A DNA stretch of 64,000 nucleotides from Ampelocalamus luodianensis. Lineage: Eukaryota; Streptophyta; Magnoliopsida; Poales; Poaceae. The position numbers were made by a program, and so were the translations under genes. Shown here piece after piece: positions 32,371-43,930 of the stretch. The notes below the pieces were generated by a model that did not search any database, was not told the origin of the DNA, and saw only the letters and a list, made by a program, of their open reading frames with translations. The first letter of the stretch is position 1, and each line of letters starts with the position of its first letter. The stretch lies in NCBI GenBank assembly GCA_036346255.1, contig CM070623.1:3886407-3950406 (forward strand), given 5' to 3'.

Positions 32371-35300
32371 TTTAGGACCCAGTTTATTTGGCTTGTAATG
32401 CTTAACCAACCACCGGTCCTAGCATCACAAATCAAATAAATCGATCTCTAGATATGTATACTTCCTGCAGCAAGATACACACCTCGTTACAAAATTAGAC
32501 ATCAACTCCATTCCAAACATAGAGTCCAAACACCACACTACCAAAATGAAGATAAACAAATAGTAGAGTTATTATGCATAAAGGCCGATGTGCCAAGATA
32601 CACAAATAATGTAAAGAAGACAGTGAAGCAAAGTGCCATAAGATGGCTATAAACAAAGCCAATCGGTGTGCCTCCAACCCACAAGGCATCCGACCGACCG
32701 CCAAGTCTAGTCGCCCACGAACGGCAACACTGACTCACGTGAGTGAGGCCCTTGGGGCTCACCTTCTTCCTCTCGCAACAAAAACATTAAGCAAAGCACC
32801 GAGTACAAAGATTGTCTTTGTACCGCAAGACTCGACGTGTGAACTAGCGCACTGCTCATAAGCTACATGCAGCTTATTTGGTGGAGGCCATATGTTTCAT
32901 TTGCACAAAGCTAGATTTGTTTGCAATAATGTAATACGCTTTAAAGGCAAGTTTACAATTCATTTTTACCGTTGAAATAATCACAAATAAAGATAGGTAC
33001 AAGTAACCACCTAGAGGTGACTATCCCAATAGTCACCACGATATAGCACGAATCCCCGGATTCGTACCACCCGCAAGTTTTAATTTTAAAAGGTTGTAGT
33101 CTAACTCTTGAAAAGCTTACCCAAGCGTGTCCATCACCTAGACGAGGCTATCCGAATAGTTTATAACCGCAGGGTGTACCACTGCACCCACACTTGCATC
33201 GCCTTTAAGCCAAAGCACACTACCAGAAGGTATGCGCACACTGACTAAGTCCTACGAGACTTTTTCCAATATTGTGTATTAACTACGAGCGCTCGTATGG
33301 ATAGAAATCCATACGCTTACATGGTAAAGCCGAAAAGACAACTACCCACTCAGATAAAGCTTTTCTGACAACTACCATGCTCCCACCTCCATCCCTCCCG
33401 CGACCTCCTCGCGACCCGAGCCAATACACGCCAAAGTACTAGGTCAAGAGAGGTCCCATACCCTCTAGTGTGGTTAGCACGCCGAAATGCCGGATAAAAA
33501 TTCACTCACAAGATGTTCGGTCCTTAATTGACCGGGCACCTTTCCAATACACCCAACAGATCACACCAATCTTACCATTGTGCCCGTCTAAATCATTTTT
33601 GTTTTCATTTTTAGTTTTGCAATTAGACCAAGCAAGAATGTTGAAATATAAAGTTATAGGAAATTTTAGGTGATCAAGGTTACCGACTAAGTCGATAATC
33701 GCCATTTCTACCGACACTAAGCATGTCTAAGCAATTTGACCGGATCTACTAAGTGACAAGAGATCATCCAATGACCTCTAATCACAAAGAAATAACCTAG
33801 GCTCTGTAGTAGAGATCAATATTTTGTCTACAGGATATGCAAACACGGATTTAACTAATCAATTTAACACAAATTAAGCGATACATACATACAGGTTGAA
33901 ACAAAATATTAGACTTTAAAATATGGGATAAACATGATCAAACCGCTTGTTCGATGTCGTTGCTCAATTTGTTATGAGGGTCGCTCTCGTGGTTGCCGCA
34001 AATATCGAATCCTAACGATTGAACAAAACAATAATAAGAACGAATAACACCACCAAACTCAAACATACAACAATAAAAACACACACTAAACTTTTCACAG
34101 CAGCCTAAGCATGATATAACAAAATTTCAGAAACAGAGAACAATTCATTTTAAGTTATTAAGAATTTTCTATGAATTTCCTAAGCTAAAAACACATCAAA
34201 ACACTAGTTAATTACTTAACAAATTTTCATGAATGAAACAGGTATAAAACCTATCCTAATAATTAGTACATTAAAATGACAAATTACAAAATTGGTTTCA
34301 TTGGATTTGGACAAATATTGAAAGAGATATACATTTTCTAATTTAGAAGATACATAAGACATCATTTTATTAATTAATGATTTTTGCTACAGAGACATGG
34401 ATGAAACTAATTTTAGTAAATAGTACATTTAAAATGAAAATTAATAAAGATCGATTCATGCGATTAAGATAAAAATTGAATTAGTTATGCATTTTACAAG
34501 TTTAATTGAATTATGACTCAACAGAAAACATAAACGTAAATACTAAATCATTACCAAATCTATAATGCACTAATTCCATTTCACACCCACACCACCTAGC
34601 CTCACATCGACAATGGGCCCAAATAAAGGTGCCGACTGCAATGTATTGCCCGCCGAAGGTGACGTCCGGCGATTCTAATAATACGCCTTCGCTTACCAAA
34701 GTGCAAACCTAACATATTCTCACAGAAAATACGCTCCCAACGAGAAAACGATAACGAGCTACACAACCCTAATCGATACCGACCCACATGGCAGTGACTA
34801 AGAGAAAACATAACGGGCTGGATTAAAGGATTTCTAAACGCGATTTAACGAGAGGGCCCACAAGTCGAGACTCGGACTAAACAAGATTAGCGCTAAACTA
34901 ACTCCACGGCTGCTCACCGCGCCAAGACGGGACGGCGGCGCGGCGCGCAATCGAACTTGCAACCGAGGGTTTCGGCGAGTGAGTGATACCTTCGGTTCGC
35001 GAAGATCTCACGAACTCGATGACGGTGACGCGACCACGGGATGCCGCGGCATAGCGGCGATTTAACGGAGGCGAGAAGAAGACACGGTGCTCGCGGAGAA
35101 GGCGATACGGACTTCTAGAAGACTCCTAAGGTGTGCTTAAGCTTCGCTCAACACCAGAGCAAGAAGCACACGATAACGCCGACGAAGAAGGCCCGAGGTG
35201 GCGGAATTTCCACGCGCGTAAAAACCGAGCTTGAGAAGAATTGGTCGACGCCCGCAACGATGCACCAAAGATGAAAATGAAGTCACCGTTAGACTCAGTG

Positions 35301-36492
35301 CATCAATGCGATCCTAAGGGACTAGGTGGCGGAGCTAGCAACTCACCAGATCGCAAACGAGCTCACGGGACCGAGATCGCCGGAGGCGGAGACGACGATA
35401 CCGCCCCTGGTGATCCACTGGACGCCAAGGACCCGGAATGGGCAAAATGGAGGCGGCGAGGCAAGAGGAACACGACGGTACGATCGCTGGCTCAAGGGCG
35501 GCTCAGAAACGGCGGCGCTACGCTCGAGATCTTCTCCGACCGAGAAGAAAATTTGGGCGGAGAAGGCACGAGAATGGACGCGAAGGATAGTGGATGGGCT
35601 CAGTGGGTAGATGAGACCCCGGCGATGCTTCTCGGACTGACACGAGGACAAAAAGGTGGCAGCGACGAGGTACGTGGTGAGCATGCATGCGCGCGCCCCG
35701 AGCCCGTGAGGTGCGGAGAAGACGAGGCGGATCTCGACAGTAGGGTCCACCACGTCGATCGACGAAGCGGTGCGAACCGGTGGTTTGACTCGACAAGATC
35801 GCACCGACCGCTGGATCCGAAATGGACTACCGAGATTGGTGTATGCATTCGACAGTCGACGAGGCAAGCAATGAGGACCGCTCGATCTTCATCGGACGGC
35901 CGACAGCCATCGGGCTCTCGCGCGGTGCAGTTAGGCGGTGCAACCGAGTCAAGTGGTGCGGGTCGGACTCGAGCCTGAGTTGGGTTCGGGCCCGAGGAAC
36001 AGTGTTTTCAGATTTTGAGTTTTAAAAAGTGAGAGAGTTTGGGAATTTTTAGATGTAGTTCCTGAGCTCCAAAATTTGAAATTTTTATGGGAACTTACTG
36101 GAACATAGAACAACCTTGTGAAATTTTTCTGGGAGTCTTCATGCACTAGATTTCTCCCAATAAAATTCACAAGCTGCTGAATGTAAGTTTGACCAGATTT
36201 CAAACTAGGTTGACTTGACCATTTGAAATAGCAAATAAAATCTAAAAATTGTGAGATAATTCAGGAGGTAGATAGGATGATCAAGATGATAGGGAAAATA
36301 ATTTCAGAGGATGATCACAAGTTTGAAAGCTATGAATTTGTCGACAACAATTTTCAATCACAAGAATTAAATTCTAAAATTGAAATTGCTAGGAAAATGT
36401 AGAAACTCTCAAATGATTTCATGAGGCATCAAAAGTTTTTATTTCTCCTCATAATTTACATTTGAAATACAAACCCTAAGTTAGGGTCATAT
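32371..36492 (-). repeat. Gypsy-D 5' LTR
   Basis: Collinear with 23481-27601. On the minus strand its first bases read ATATGACCCTAAC instead of TGTAACACCCTAAC, so the terminus has changed. Many small differences from the other LTR cluster at CAG/CTG and GC-rich sites. Confidence 0.85.
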
Positions 36493-36497
36493 TGTGG

Positions 36498-37780
36498 ATA
36501 ATCAAGACATACTGATTAATGGACGACTGTGTACCTGATATGGATGGTCTAAGACAGCTTAATCTTGAAGGAGGCCCATGACTCAAAGTATTCGATTCAC
36601 CACCGAAGTACCAAGATGTACCAGATGTTAAGACCAAATTTTGGTGGCCAAATTTGAAGCGAAGTCGCAGAGTTCGTGGCCTTGTGCGACACCGCCGTAA
36701 AAATAAAGGCGAACACTGAGACCAGCAGGTTTGCCGCGAACCAACAAGATTCCGGAATGGAAGTGGGAAGAAATCGGGATGGATTTCATCACCGGTTTAC
36801 CCAAGACCCAATCAGGTTACGATTCGATCTGGGTAATAGTTGATCGATTGACCAAGGTCGCACATTTTCGCTACCAAAACCACGACTCGTGAGATCGCCT
36901 TATGGAGTTGTACATGGCCGAATTGTCGGCTTGCATGGAGTGCCCAAGAAAATAGTGTCGATCGAGGATCTCGCCACCTCGCTTTTGGCAAAGTTTGCAT
37001 GAAGCATTGGGTACCCATCTCGAATTTCGATCGCTTATCATCCATGCATGATGGACAGATCAAAGAGTCAATCGATATTGAGGATATGCCGAGAGCTTGC
37101 GCTCTAGCGAATGCTACCCGATGGGATAAAAGTTTGCCGTATGCAGAGTTCTCGTACAACAATAGTTATCAAGCCAGTTTGCAAATGTCGCCATTTGAAG
37201 CTTTGTATGGCCGTGTCGCCAACCCCGTTAAATTGGTCGAGATACCGAACGAACGATGTTCGGCCAGATATCATTCAAGAGGCGTAAGAACAGTTGCTAT
37301 GATCGTGGAAAGGCTAAAAATAGCCTACCAAGGCGTAAGAGTTATGCCGATAACCGCCGAGATCTCGCCAAGCCGAAGATTTTGTCTATCTTCGAGTGAC
37401 CCCACTCGAGGTGTCAAAGGTTTCATGCCAAAGGAAGCTTGCCCTAGGTATGTTGGCCTGCTCAAGATTTTGGAACGCAGTGGGAGGTTGCTTACCAATT
37501 GGAACTACTGCATCGTTAGCAGGAGTACATGATGTCTTTCATGTCTCGCAGCTTGAAGAAGTGCCGTGTGCCGTAAGAGCAAGCCCGTTGGAATCAATTA
37601 TTTTGAAAGAGGATCTTACCTATAAAGAGCAACAATAAGATCTTGGATGTCGCAGAGCGCTCACTAGAAGCAAGACTGTTCGTTTTTGCAAGGTCCAGTG
37701 GAGCAACCACTGAGAAGGAGAAGCAACGTGGGAACGTGAAGAAGAGCTGAAAGCCGAGTTTCCTAGCCTTTTCTTTAGCT
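36498..37780 (+). pseudogene. pol: Gypsy-C integrase with chromodomain-like tail
   Basis: This continues pol after gypsy-D. It holds VDNQDILINGRLCVPD, a degraded HHCC zinc finger, then the core: PEWKWEEIGMDFITGLPKTQ (first Asp) and IVDRLTKVAHF, a garbled DRG region near 36960, HPQTDG-equivalent sequence near 37040, and LPYAEFSYNNSYQASLQMSP with FEALYGR. The tail ends VRFCKVQWSNH and ATWEREEELKAEFPSLFF, as in chromovirus chromodomains that guide integration to heterochromatin. Several frame shifts and a missing second Asp/Glu context make it inactive as read. Confidence 0.85.
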
Positions 37781-37809
37781 AGCCTGAATTTCGGGGTCGA
37801 GATTCCTTT

Positions 37810-37823
37810 AAGGGGGGGAGGTT
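37810..37823 (+). other. Gypsy-C polypurine tract
   Basis: AAGGGGGGGAGGTT directly precedes the 3' LTR start TGTAACATCCC. Confidence 0.85.
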
Positions 37824-40800
37824 TGTAACATCCCAATTTTCAGAGCCTAAAAAAAATCTTTTAAATAGTTAGTAGGAAGAAAATTCACCATTTGGATTTT
37901 ATTTGAATTTAATTTCAAAAGCTTAATATTGGACTTTACAATCAAAAACATTTAATGTGAATAATCCCAACATGAACAATAGCCAAAACTATTTTATTTG
38001 GGTTCTATGTGCTCAGATATATTTTCTAGATTTTTCTAGAATTTTTCTGAGTTCATTTGCTAATTTCTATTGCCTATTTGAATTTCTGGTATTTTCTAAA
38101 TTAGAAAAACTAATTAAAATCTCGGAAATCTTCTTGGGCCGAATCTCTCCGGCCCAACTTCTATTCCCGCCCGCCACCACATTGAGGCGCCATGCATGCT
38201 CCCACCGACAGTGGACCGCCTGTCGACCCTCTCTCTCTCTCTCGCGCGCCGCCACTCTCGCCGTTGGATCAAGCTTGGACGGCTAGATGCGCGTGAGGTA
38301 ACTGACGGTCCGAATGATTCTTTGATTGTGGACCGTTGGATCAAGATCGGCGCCAGATCAAATCGCCGCCACAAGCGCTGCCCGCCCCACTCACTGGATG
38401 TGTGGCCCGCCAAGGTCGCTGCCTCCGTCTTGGTTTCTTCCTCGCGACGGCCGCCGCAAGGCCCGCCATGCTTCCAAGCTCCAAGCTCGTCCGACAAGAC
38501 ACGCTTCCAAATAAAACCTTTCTAGAAAACGCGTAGAATCTTATCCCCTATCTCCCGCATCTTCTCGGATCGTAATTAGATCTCGCTGCTTTCTATCTCC
38601 AATTTCTCTCGCAACCGCTCCGGACTCTTTTAGGGTTCATCGCCGCACGCCGCCTAGCCCTCCCGCCCCTATAAAAGGCACCCCGGATCGCATTGACGCC
38701 CGCACTGTAACCCTCAATCCATTGCACCACTTAAGACCTAGCGCGCCGCAACTGAAGTTCTAGGTTTTTGCCGCCGCTCGTTCTTCGCTTTGCGCCGCCG
38801 TCGGTTGCCGCTGCCGCCGCCGAAAGTGCACCACCGAGATCGCGACGCCGTGGCTACCTTAGGAACCCTTCGCCGCCGCCAAAACCTCGCCGAACTCCCG
38901 TCCGACAAAAGCCGGCCTCCGCCGCCAATCTCGCCGGCCGCCGTCTCGTCGACCTCGACCACCCGAGTTGGTCTAGCAGTTCGCACAGCCGAGGCTACAC
39001 GCTGGTACCACTCACTCTCACGGCCGAAGCCGCCGATCGCCGGACGACCATCGGGTCCAGAGCCGCCGTTGTCGGCATGGACAACGTGGCCGCCCACGCT
39101 GCAGCAAGACGCCGCGCCGCGTGTCGTCGACGTGGCGCCGCGCGCCACGCGCCTCACCGACTCGAAGTCTCGAGGCTCGGTGGACCTAGTCCACCGTGAG
39201 TTTAGCCTCGACATGTGGGTCCCACATGTCGAGATTTCTTTATTATTTCTTTTTCCGAAATTCCTCCACGACGTCCACCTGCGAATAATCTGATTTTCCT
39301 TTAGGAAAATAATTGAAATTCATGAAATACTGATTTTCAGCATTTTATGTATTTTCAATCTTCCAAAGGCCATAACTTTTGCATCCTAGCTCCGATTGAG
39401 CCCATTCAAATTTCTAAATTTGTCTAAATTCGAGATCTATCTAATTATTATTTTTATTTAATTTTTAGAGTTTGTTTTGCCTCTGTTATTTATTGGTTTT
39501 GTTTGTTTCGCTTCGTTTGTGCGTAGACGTCGATACTTCGGGGGTTTTCGTCGAAGAAGGCTTCAACCAAGTTCAAGACCAGTACATAGACCTATTCCAA
39601 GGCAAGTCATACCTTTGATCATATTGAATCCCAGTTTTCCTAAATTATATTGTGTTGAATTATTGCATTTATTTTAATTATGTGTTTAACTACTTTTGGG
39701 CTAGTTATTGATCCAAATTGTTATGTCCACTTTGCCTACTTGTATACCTTAATCTTTGTCACCCTAGATTGGTTTATTACTTAGTTGGTATTAGCATATT
39801 GCCAACATGGTGGGTTAGAACGACTAGAATTGCTTAGCCATGCTACGAGTCATCATCTCATGTGAGTGCAAGTATGAAATTGACTAAGTGATTATGGAAC
39901 TGTGTGATAAAACTGTGTGTGCTGTGTGCTATTACTCGTGATGGCATGTGTTGCACTAAACCAACTGGGTGGTAAAAGATTTAGATTGAGGCAAGTGGTG
40001 GATACTGTGTGAACCGGTGGCTTTGTGATTGGGATTTATCTGTGTGGTTTAGTTAGAAAAACTGGAAGTCTTGCCTTGGTCAATTAAGGACTTAACTTTG
40101 TGCGTCATCGAACTGAGCTATATTGTATGACCACATGTCTGGTGACAGGCCTAACTTAGTAGGTTACGGAGTTTCAACATTGGGGTTCAGGTGGATAGGT
40201 TAAGCTTTGTGATATGGGACTGTGTGAATAAGAACGTCAATGTTGAGACGAAGTTGCCGAACTGTTTTGTTACGATTAGTGCTAGCTACACTAGTTGTAT
40301 CGTGTGGGTAAAGTGTACAAACCTCTCGCAGAGTGTTAATCAATCTATTCGAATAGCCGCGTCCTCTGCTATGGACAACGCTCGGGGATTTCACATGAGG
40401 GGTAGTGTTCATAAAACTTTGGGTTTGGGACAGCTGTGTGATCTCAATCATATGGTTGTGTGAATCAATCTGATTAGCTTTGTGCCTTTGTGAAAAGAAC
40501 TGTTAAATTATTATTGTCTATTTGTTTTGAAGTATGCTTTCAATCTATTATTTGTATTCAATTGCAAATGTTGCATTTCTGCAAAATAACCACAGAAGCC
40601 ATTCCTTTGGAATAAGCCTGCATCTATATATTGCATTCTGTGGTATGATTTGCGAGTACGGTTGTGTACTCACGCTTGTTGTAAAACTTGCGCCCAAACC
40701 TACTGTATGGAGGAGTCTTCGCGCGCCGAGGAGGAGTTTGTGGAAGAAGGTTGATCGCTAGGTCATCGATCCCGCGGTTGCCTCGTGGTGTCTTGATTGA

Positions 40801-41038
40801 GTTTGCCGAGTTTATTTCGTTCATTGCAAAGATTTCTTTAGTGTTAGCCCTGTGTGGCTTAATAAGTTGTAACCTCGACCTTAAGGTCAAAACTCTAAGT
40901 TGTTACTCAAACTATTCGCTTATGTTATATTTCGCTTGTGTGGATTGATATTCACCTATGTTATCATTGTGTGCACTAGCGTGATCCTCGACTAGTGCGA
41001 ATACACAGAGGGTCCAGACTGCATTTTGGGTCCCGGCG
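37824..41038 (+). repeat. Gypsy-C 3' LTR
   Basis: It is collinear with 15845-19111 over its full length (about 3.2 kb). It has 10 bp (ATTGGGGTTC) near 40180 that are missing at about 18260 in the 5' LTR. Numerous differences in its GC-rich block are loss of A or T in CAG/CTG. Confidence 0.9.
38670..38676 (+). promoter_or_regulatory. TATA box, gypsy-C 3' LTR
   Basis: TATAAAA in the same context as 16718. Confidence 0.7.
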
Positions 41039-41490
41039 GCCTTCCCAAGACTCTCCACGAACGGATACTTCTGGAAGGGTGTCAAATCCTTCTCCATGTA
41101 ATCCTTGATAAGTGTGCTCTTGAAGTTCCTCTACGCTTTGCACGCCGCTAGCAACGCGTATCGTTGCACGGAGGCCTTGTGTTTTTCTCGTATCTCGAAC
41201 GATTTAAAAATTTCCGAAAGCAGCACATCTTTCTGATTCTAAACTTTGGTGTACTCCTTCCATGAATCATAGGTGATCTTGACCCGTTGGCGTGTAACTA
41301 CTCCGACCGTTGTCCAGAATGCGGACGCTGCTCGGGGAGGACTTAGAGGGGCCCCAAACACATGGAATCGCATGATGGTAAATCGGCACTCCGGCCTTTT
41401 CGATATTCCTCTTTCCTTGCACTTGGATTTTCTAGAGGACGGCACATCAGACGCATGAGGTGACGATTACGAAGAATGAGCGGACGACAT
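41039..41490 (-). pseudogene. CACTA-B second gene, N-terminal exon
   Basis: From ATG 41490 (minus): MSSAHSS, a Ser/Lys-rich stretch (DVPSSRKSKCKERGISKRP), VRTRQRVKITYDSWKEY-like sequence, then LLSEIFKSFEIREKHKASVQ and KDYMEKDLTPFQKYPFVESL at the gypsy-C insertion point. This is the conserved N-terminal side of plant Transposase_24/En-Spm proteins, and the rest continues at 15844. In-frame stops are TAA at 41467-41469 and TAG at 41239-41241 and 41131-41133. The two TAG codons are consistent with former CAG. The first methionine is uncertain. Confidence 0.65.
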
Positions 41491-42266
41491 CTTCACGAGA
41501 AATAGAGGTCCTGTCACAAATCAACATATTATCATAAGATTCTCTATGTATATGGGTATACACACCAATTAAATGACATAATTGACATATAAACATGTAA
41601 ATCCTCCAAGTCAGCCAACAACATTTGATCTACTGACAGAATAGCATGTATTATGAATTGGATCACAGAATCCAGAGATTCAACAAATTAACCAACTGAA
41701 AGTAACAACTAAATGCTAAAGATCAATCAACAGTAGTAAGCATTCCATTCCAATTAGAGCTCAAGTTCAAACCCGATTATCAAAACAATTCCAGTACAAG
41801 ACTATTATCATCACACAGCATTCATCTCAAGCCCACTACACCACATTTCAATATGAACATATCAAATGCAAAGGGGTAATAAAATTGAAATGATGTGATA
41901 CTCATGAAGCAGATGGCAATCAAAGCCAAGCAATCAGAGCAATGTGTGAGGGGAGGATGAGCAGGGAGCACTAGAGCAGCAAGGCGGCATCGAAGGGGAG
42001 GAGGGGCGCCGGGTTCGGGAAGTGGCGGCTCGTGCTCAGGGAGGAGGCGGCGGGATCGGGGGAGGAGTCACGCTGGGCTCGAGGAGGAGGCGGCGTCGAG
42101 GACAGTAGCGATGGGCTCGGGGAGGAGGCGGCAGCTCGTGCTCGGGGAGGAGGCGGCGTCAAGGTCGGCGGCGACGGGCTTAGGGGAGGAGGGATGTTAG
42201 AGAAACTTAATCGTTTGAGCGGGGGGCACGACAAACCCTAGAGTCTGATTATAAGTAGGGTTGGAC
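41491..42266 (-). other. CACTA-B second-gene leader and probable intron
   Basis: 41491-41940 is AT-rich and empty of domains, probably intron or leader. 41950-42241 is GC-rich low-complexity sequence starting on the minus strand with CTAGGGTTTG, a typical transcript-leader phrase, 26 bp from the repeat array. The Pro/Ser-rich open frame at 41971-42234 is not trusted as protein. Confidence 0.5.
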
Positions 42267-42474
42267 ATCACAGACAGTTCCAATAAATAACCGTCTATGA
42301 TATCTGTGTATCACAGACGGTTTGTATATGGAACCGTCTGTGATATCTGATGTATCATAGACAGTTTGTATATAGAACCGTCTGTGATATCTGATGTATC
42401 ACAGACGGTTTGTAGATGGAACCGTCTGTGATATATAATCACAGACGGTTTGTCCTAAGGAACCGTCTCTGATA
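42267..42474. repeat. CACTA-B internal subterminal-type array
   Basis: Five CACAGACGGTTTGTA / ACCGTCTGTGAT hairpin units, closely similar to the left subterminal array. It lies between the 3' end of TNP2 and the 5' leader of the second gene. Confidence 0.85.
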
Positions 42475-42770
42475 TTCTTCTGTATTGCTAAGTCTATTTC
42501 TGTTTATTGGCTAGCCTCAGGAAATGCTAGCCATGCCCTCTGAAATAAGTAGAAACACAACAAGTACATGTATACATCCAATTCATGTTCATTTCAGAAA
42601 CAAGCACATCCATTTCACAAATTCTAATATGACACATTCTCATATAACATAAATGCAAATTCACACATATGACACATTCACATATACATAAATTCAAATT
42701 CAGAACATATGACACATAAACATTTCGTTCATCATTCCACTTACTTATCTCCTTTAAAAATTAGCCCTTC

Positions 42771-43424
42771 ATGATGATCGACGCAGATGTAGCTAGTTTC
42801 ACACGCCGCTCTTCCCGACCCTTATGCCATTTCCGAAAGGAGGCAACTCGTCAAATTAATTGTATTCTTCCTCGTCCACTACATTCTCAACTCCGACAAT
42901 CCTCCTTTTTCCATGAAGAACTACGTGGTGCTTCTTATTTGCCTGGTCGGTTACATAGAAGACTTGAACAACTTAGTTAGCGAGTACGAATGGTTCGTCT
43001 TTGTATCCGACACGTTCGTGGTCCATGGTAGTGACGCCGCATCTATCGACCTTCACCGTGGGAGATGGACCCAACGGCACCGGAAACAATGGGATCTTGA
43101 AAAGCACGAGTCGAGCTCCCAAATCTCCTCTATGAATCCATAGTAGAGCTCCTCAACCCATCGGTACTAAATGCATCTATGCGACATCGCTGTTCGTTAG
43201 TGCTCTTATATCCTCGAGCTCACAGATAGAATGTGTATCCATTTATGTCGTATCCTTGCCATGTCACAACTATAAATGTTGGCCTTTGCCAACCATGTCA
43301 AGATATCATCGACGAGCCGCTAGCGAGTCGCTCCTTCAACCATTGGTTGAACCGATCGCATTGCCGTCTCGTGATCCAAACATCTGGCCGCTCTGGATTC
43401 TGTTGCCGAAGCACGTTGACGAGG
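42771..43424 (-). pseudogene. CACTA-B TNP2, DUF4216 C-terminal block
   Basis: Minus-strand pieces FIVVTWQGYDINGYTF (near 43270), FIEEIWELD (near 43130), SLTKLFKSSM-type sequence, and VVDEEE-like acidic codons near 42870 match the DUF4216 tail of TNP2 proteins. Several frame changes. It is separated from the rest of TNP2 by a 0.5-kb insertion. Confidence 0.65.
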
Positions 43425-43930
43425 ATCTGATAATCCTCATTTTATTACTCCATAATCATGTAATATGACATCACATGGTATACCCCTTATTATTATAAGG
43501 GAAGAATAAGTTAAGTGGTCATAAGCTTTTCTACGACCAACCCCTAGTCGTAAGTATTTCTACGACTACTCCCTAATCGTAAGTCTTACTACGATTACGT
43601 CCGGTCGTAAGTCTTTCTACGACCAGTACCTCATCGTAAGTATTTCTACGACTACTCCCTAGTCATAAGTCCTGCTACGACCAGCCCTGCTACGACTTCC
43701 TCACAATCAACTAGGTCCACTCGTCAGAAGACCCATTTATTGGTGACGATCTGAGCAGTCAAAACACGTAGTTATATGCGAAATAACTACATATAATTCT
43801 CCACTGTCTCTGATTGGTAACCGTTGGACAGTGTGGGGAGGTTACTACTCCGGTAATTACTCTCATTATTACGCAATAATGAGCGCCTAATTGACCTAGA
43901 ACGACAACCGACCCTACAACATAGTATAAA
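43425..43930. mobile_element. About 0.5-kb insertion inside CACTA-B TNP2
   Basis: The paralogous TNP2 at 11880-11930 is continuous here, so about 500 bp is extra. Positions 43510-43690 hold five or six units of TCGTAAGTATTTCTACGAC type, each an imperfect palindrome. 43740-43920 is unique AT-rich sequence. No transposase; termini and target duplication were not resolved. Probably a small non-autonomous DNA transposon. Confidence 0.55.

Larger units (their letters stand above)
23481..36492 (-). mobile_element. Gypsy-D, Ty3/gypsy chromovirus-like element nested in gypsy-C pol
   Basis: Paired LTRs of almost equal length (4121 and 4122 bp) flank a minus-strand gag-pol. TGTGG flanks both sides (23476-23480 and 36493-36497). 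The gypsy-C frame LKISLW continues into VDNQD across the site. The PBS lies at 32357-32368 on the minus strand and the PPT at 27602-27612. All domains are present but heavily frame-shifted. Confidence 0.88.
15845..41038 (+). mobile_element. Gypsy-C, Ty3/gypsy chromovirus-like LTR retrotransposon
   Basis: Paired LTRs (15845-19111 and 37824-41038), a PBS at 19116, gag, protease, reverse transcriptase, RNase H, integrase, a chromodomain-like tail and a PPT occur in the expected order on the plus strand. Flanks GTCTT (15840-15844) and GCCTT (41039-41043) are a 5-bp target duplication with one C/T difference. The integrase part is separated from RNase H by gypsy-D. It inserted into the second gene of CACTA-B. 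The pol motifs and the WSNH-EATWEREEE tail fit the Tekay/Del branch of chromoviruses; the exact lineage is inferred. Confidence 0.85.
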
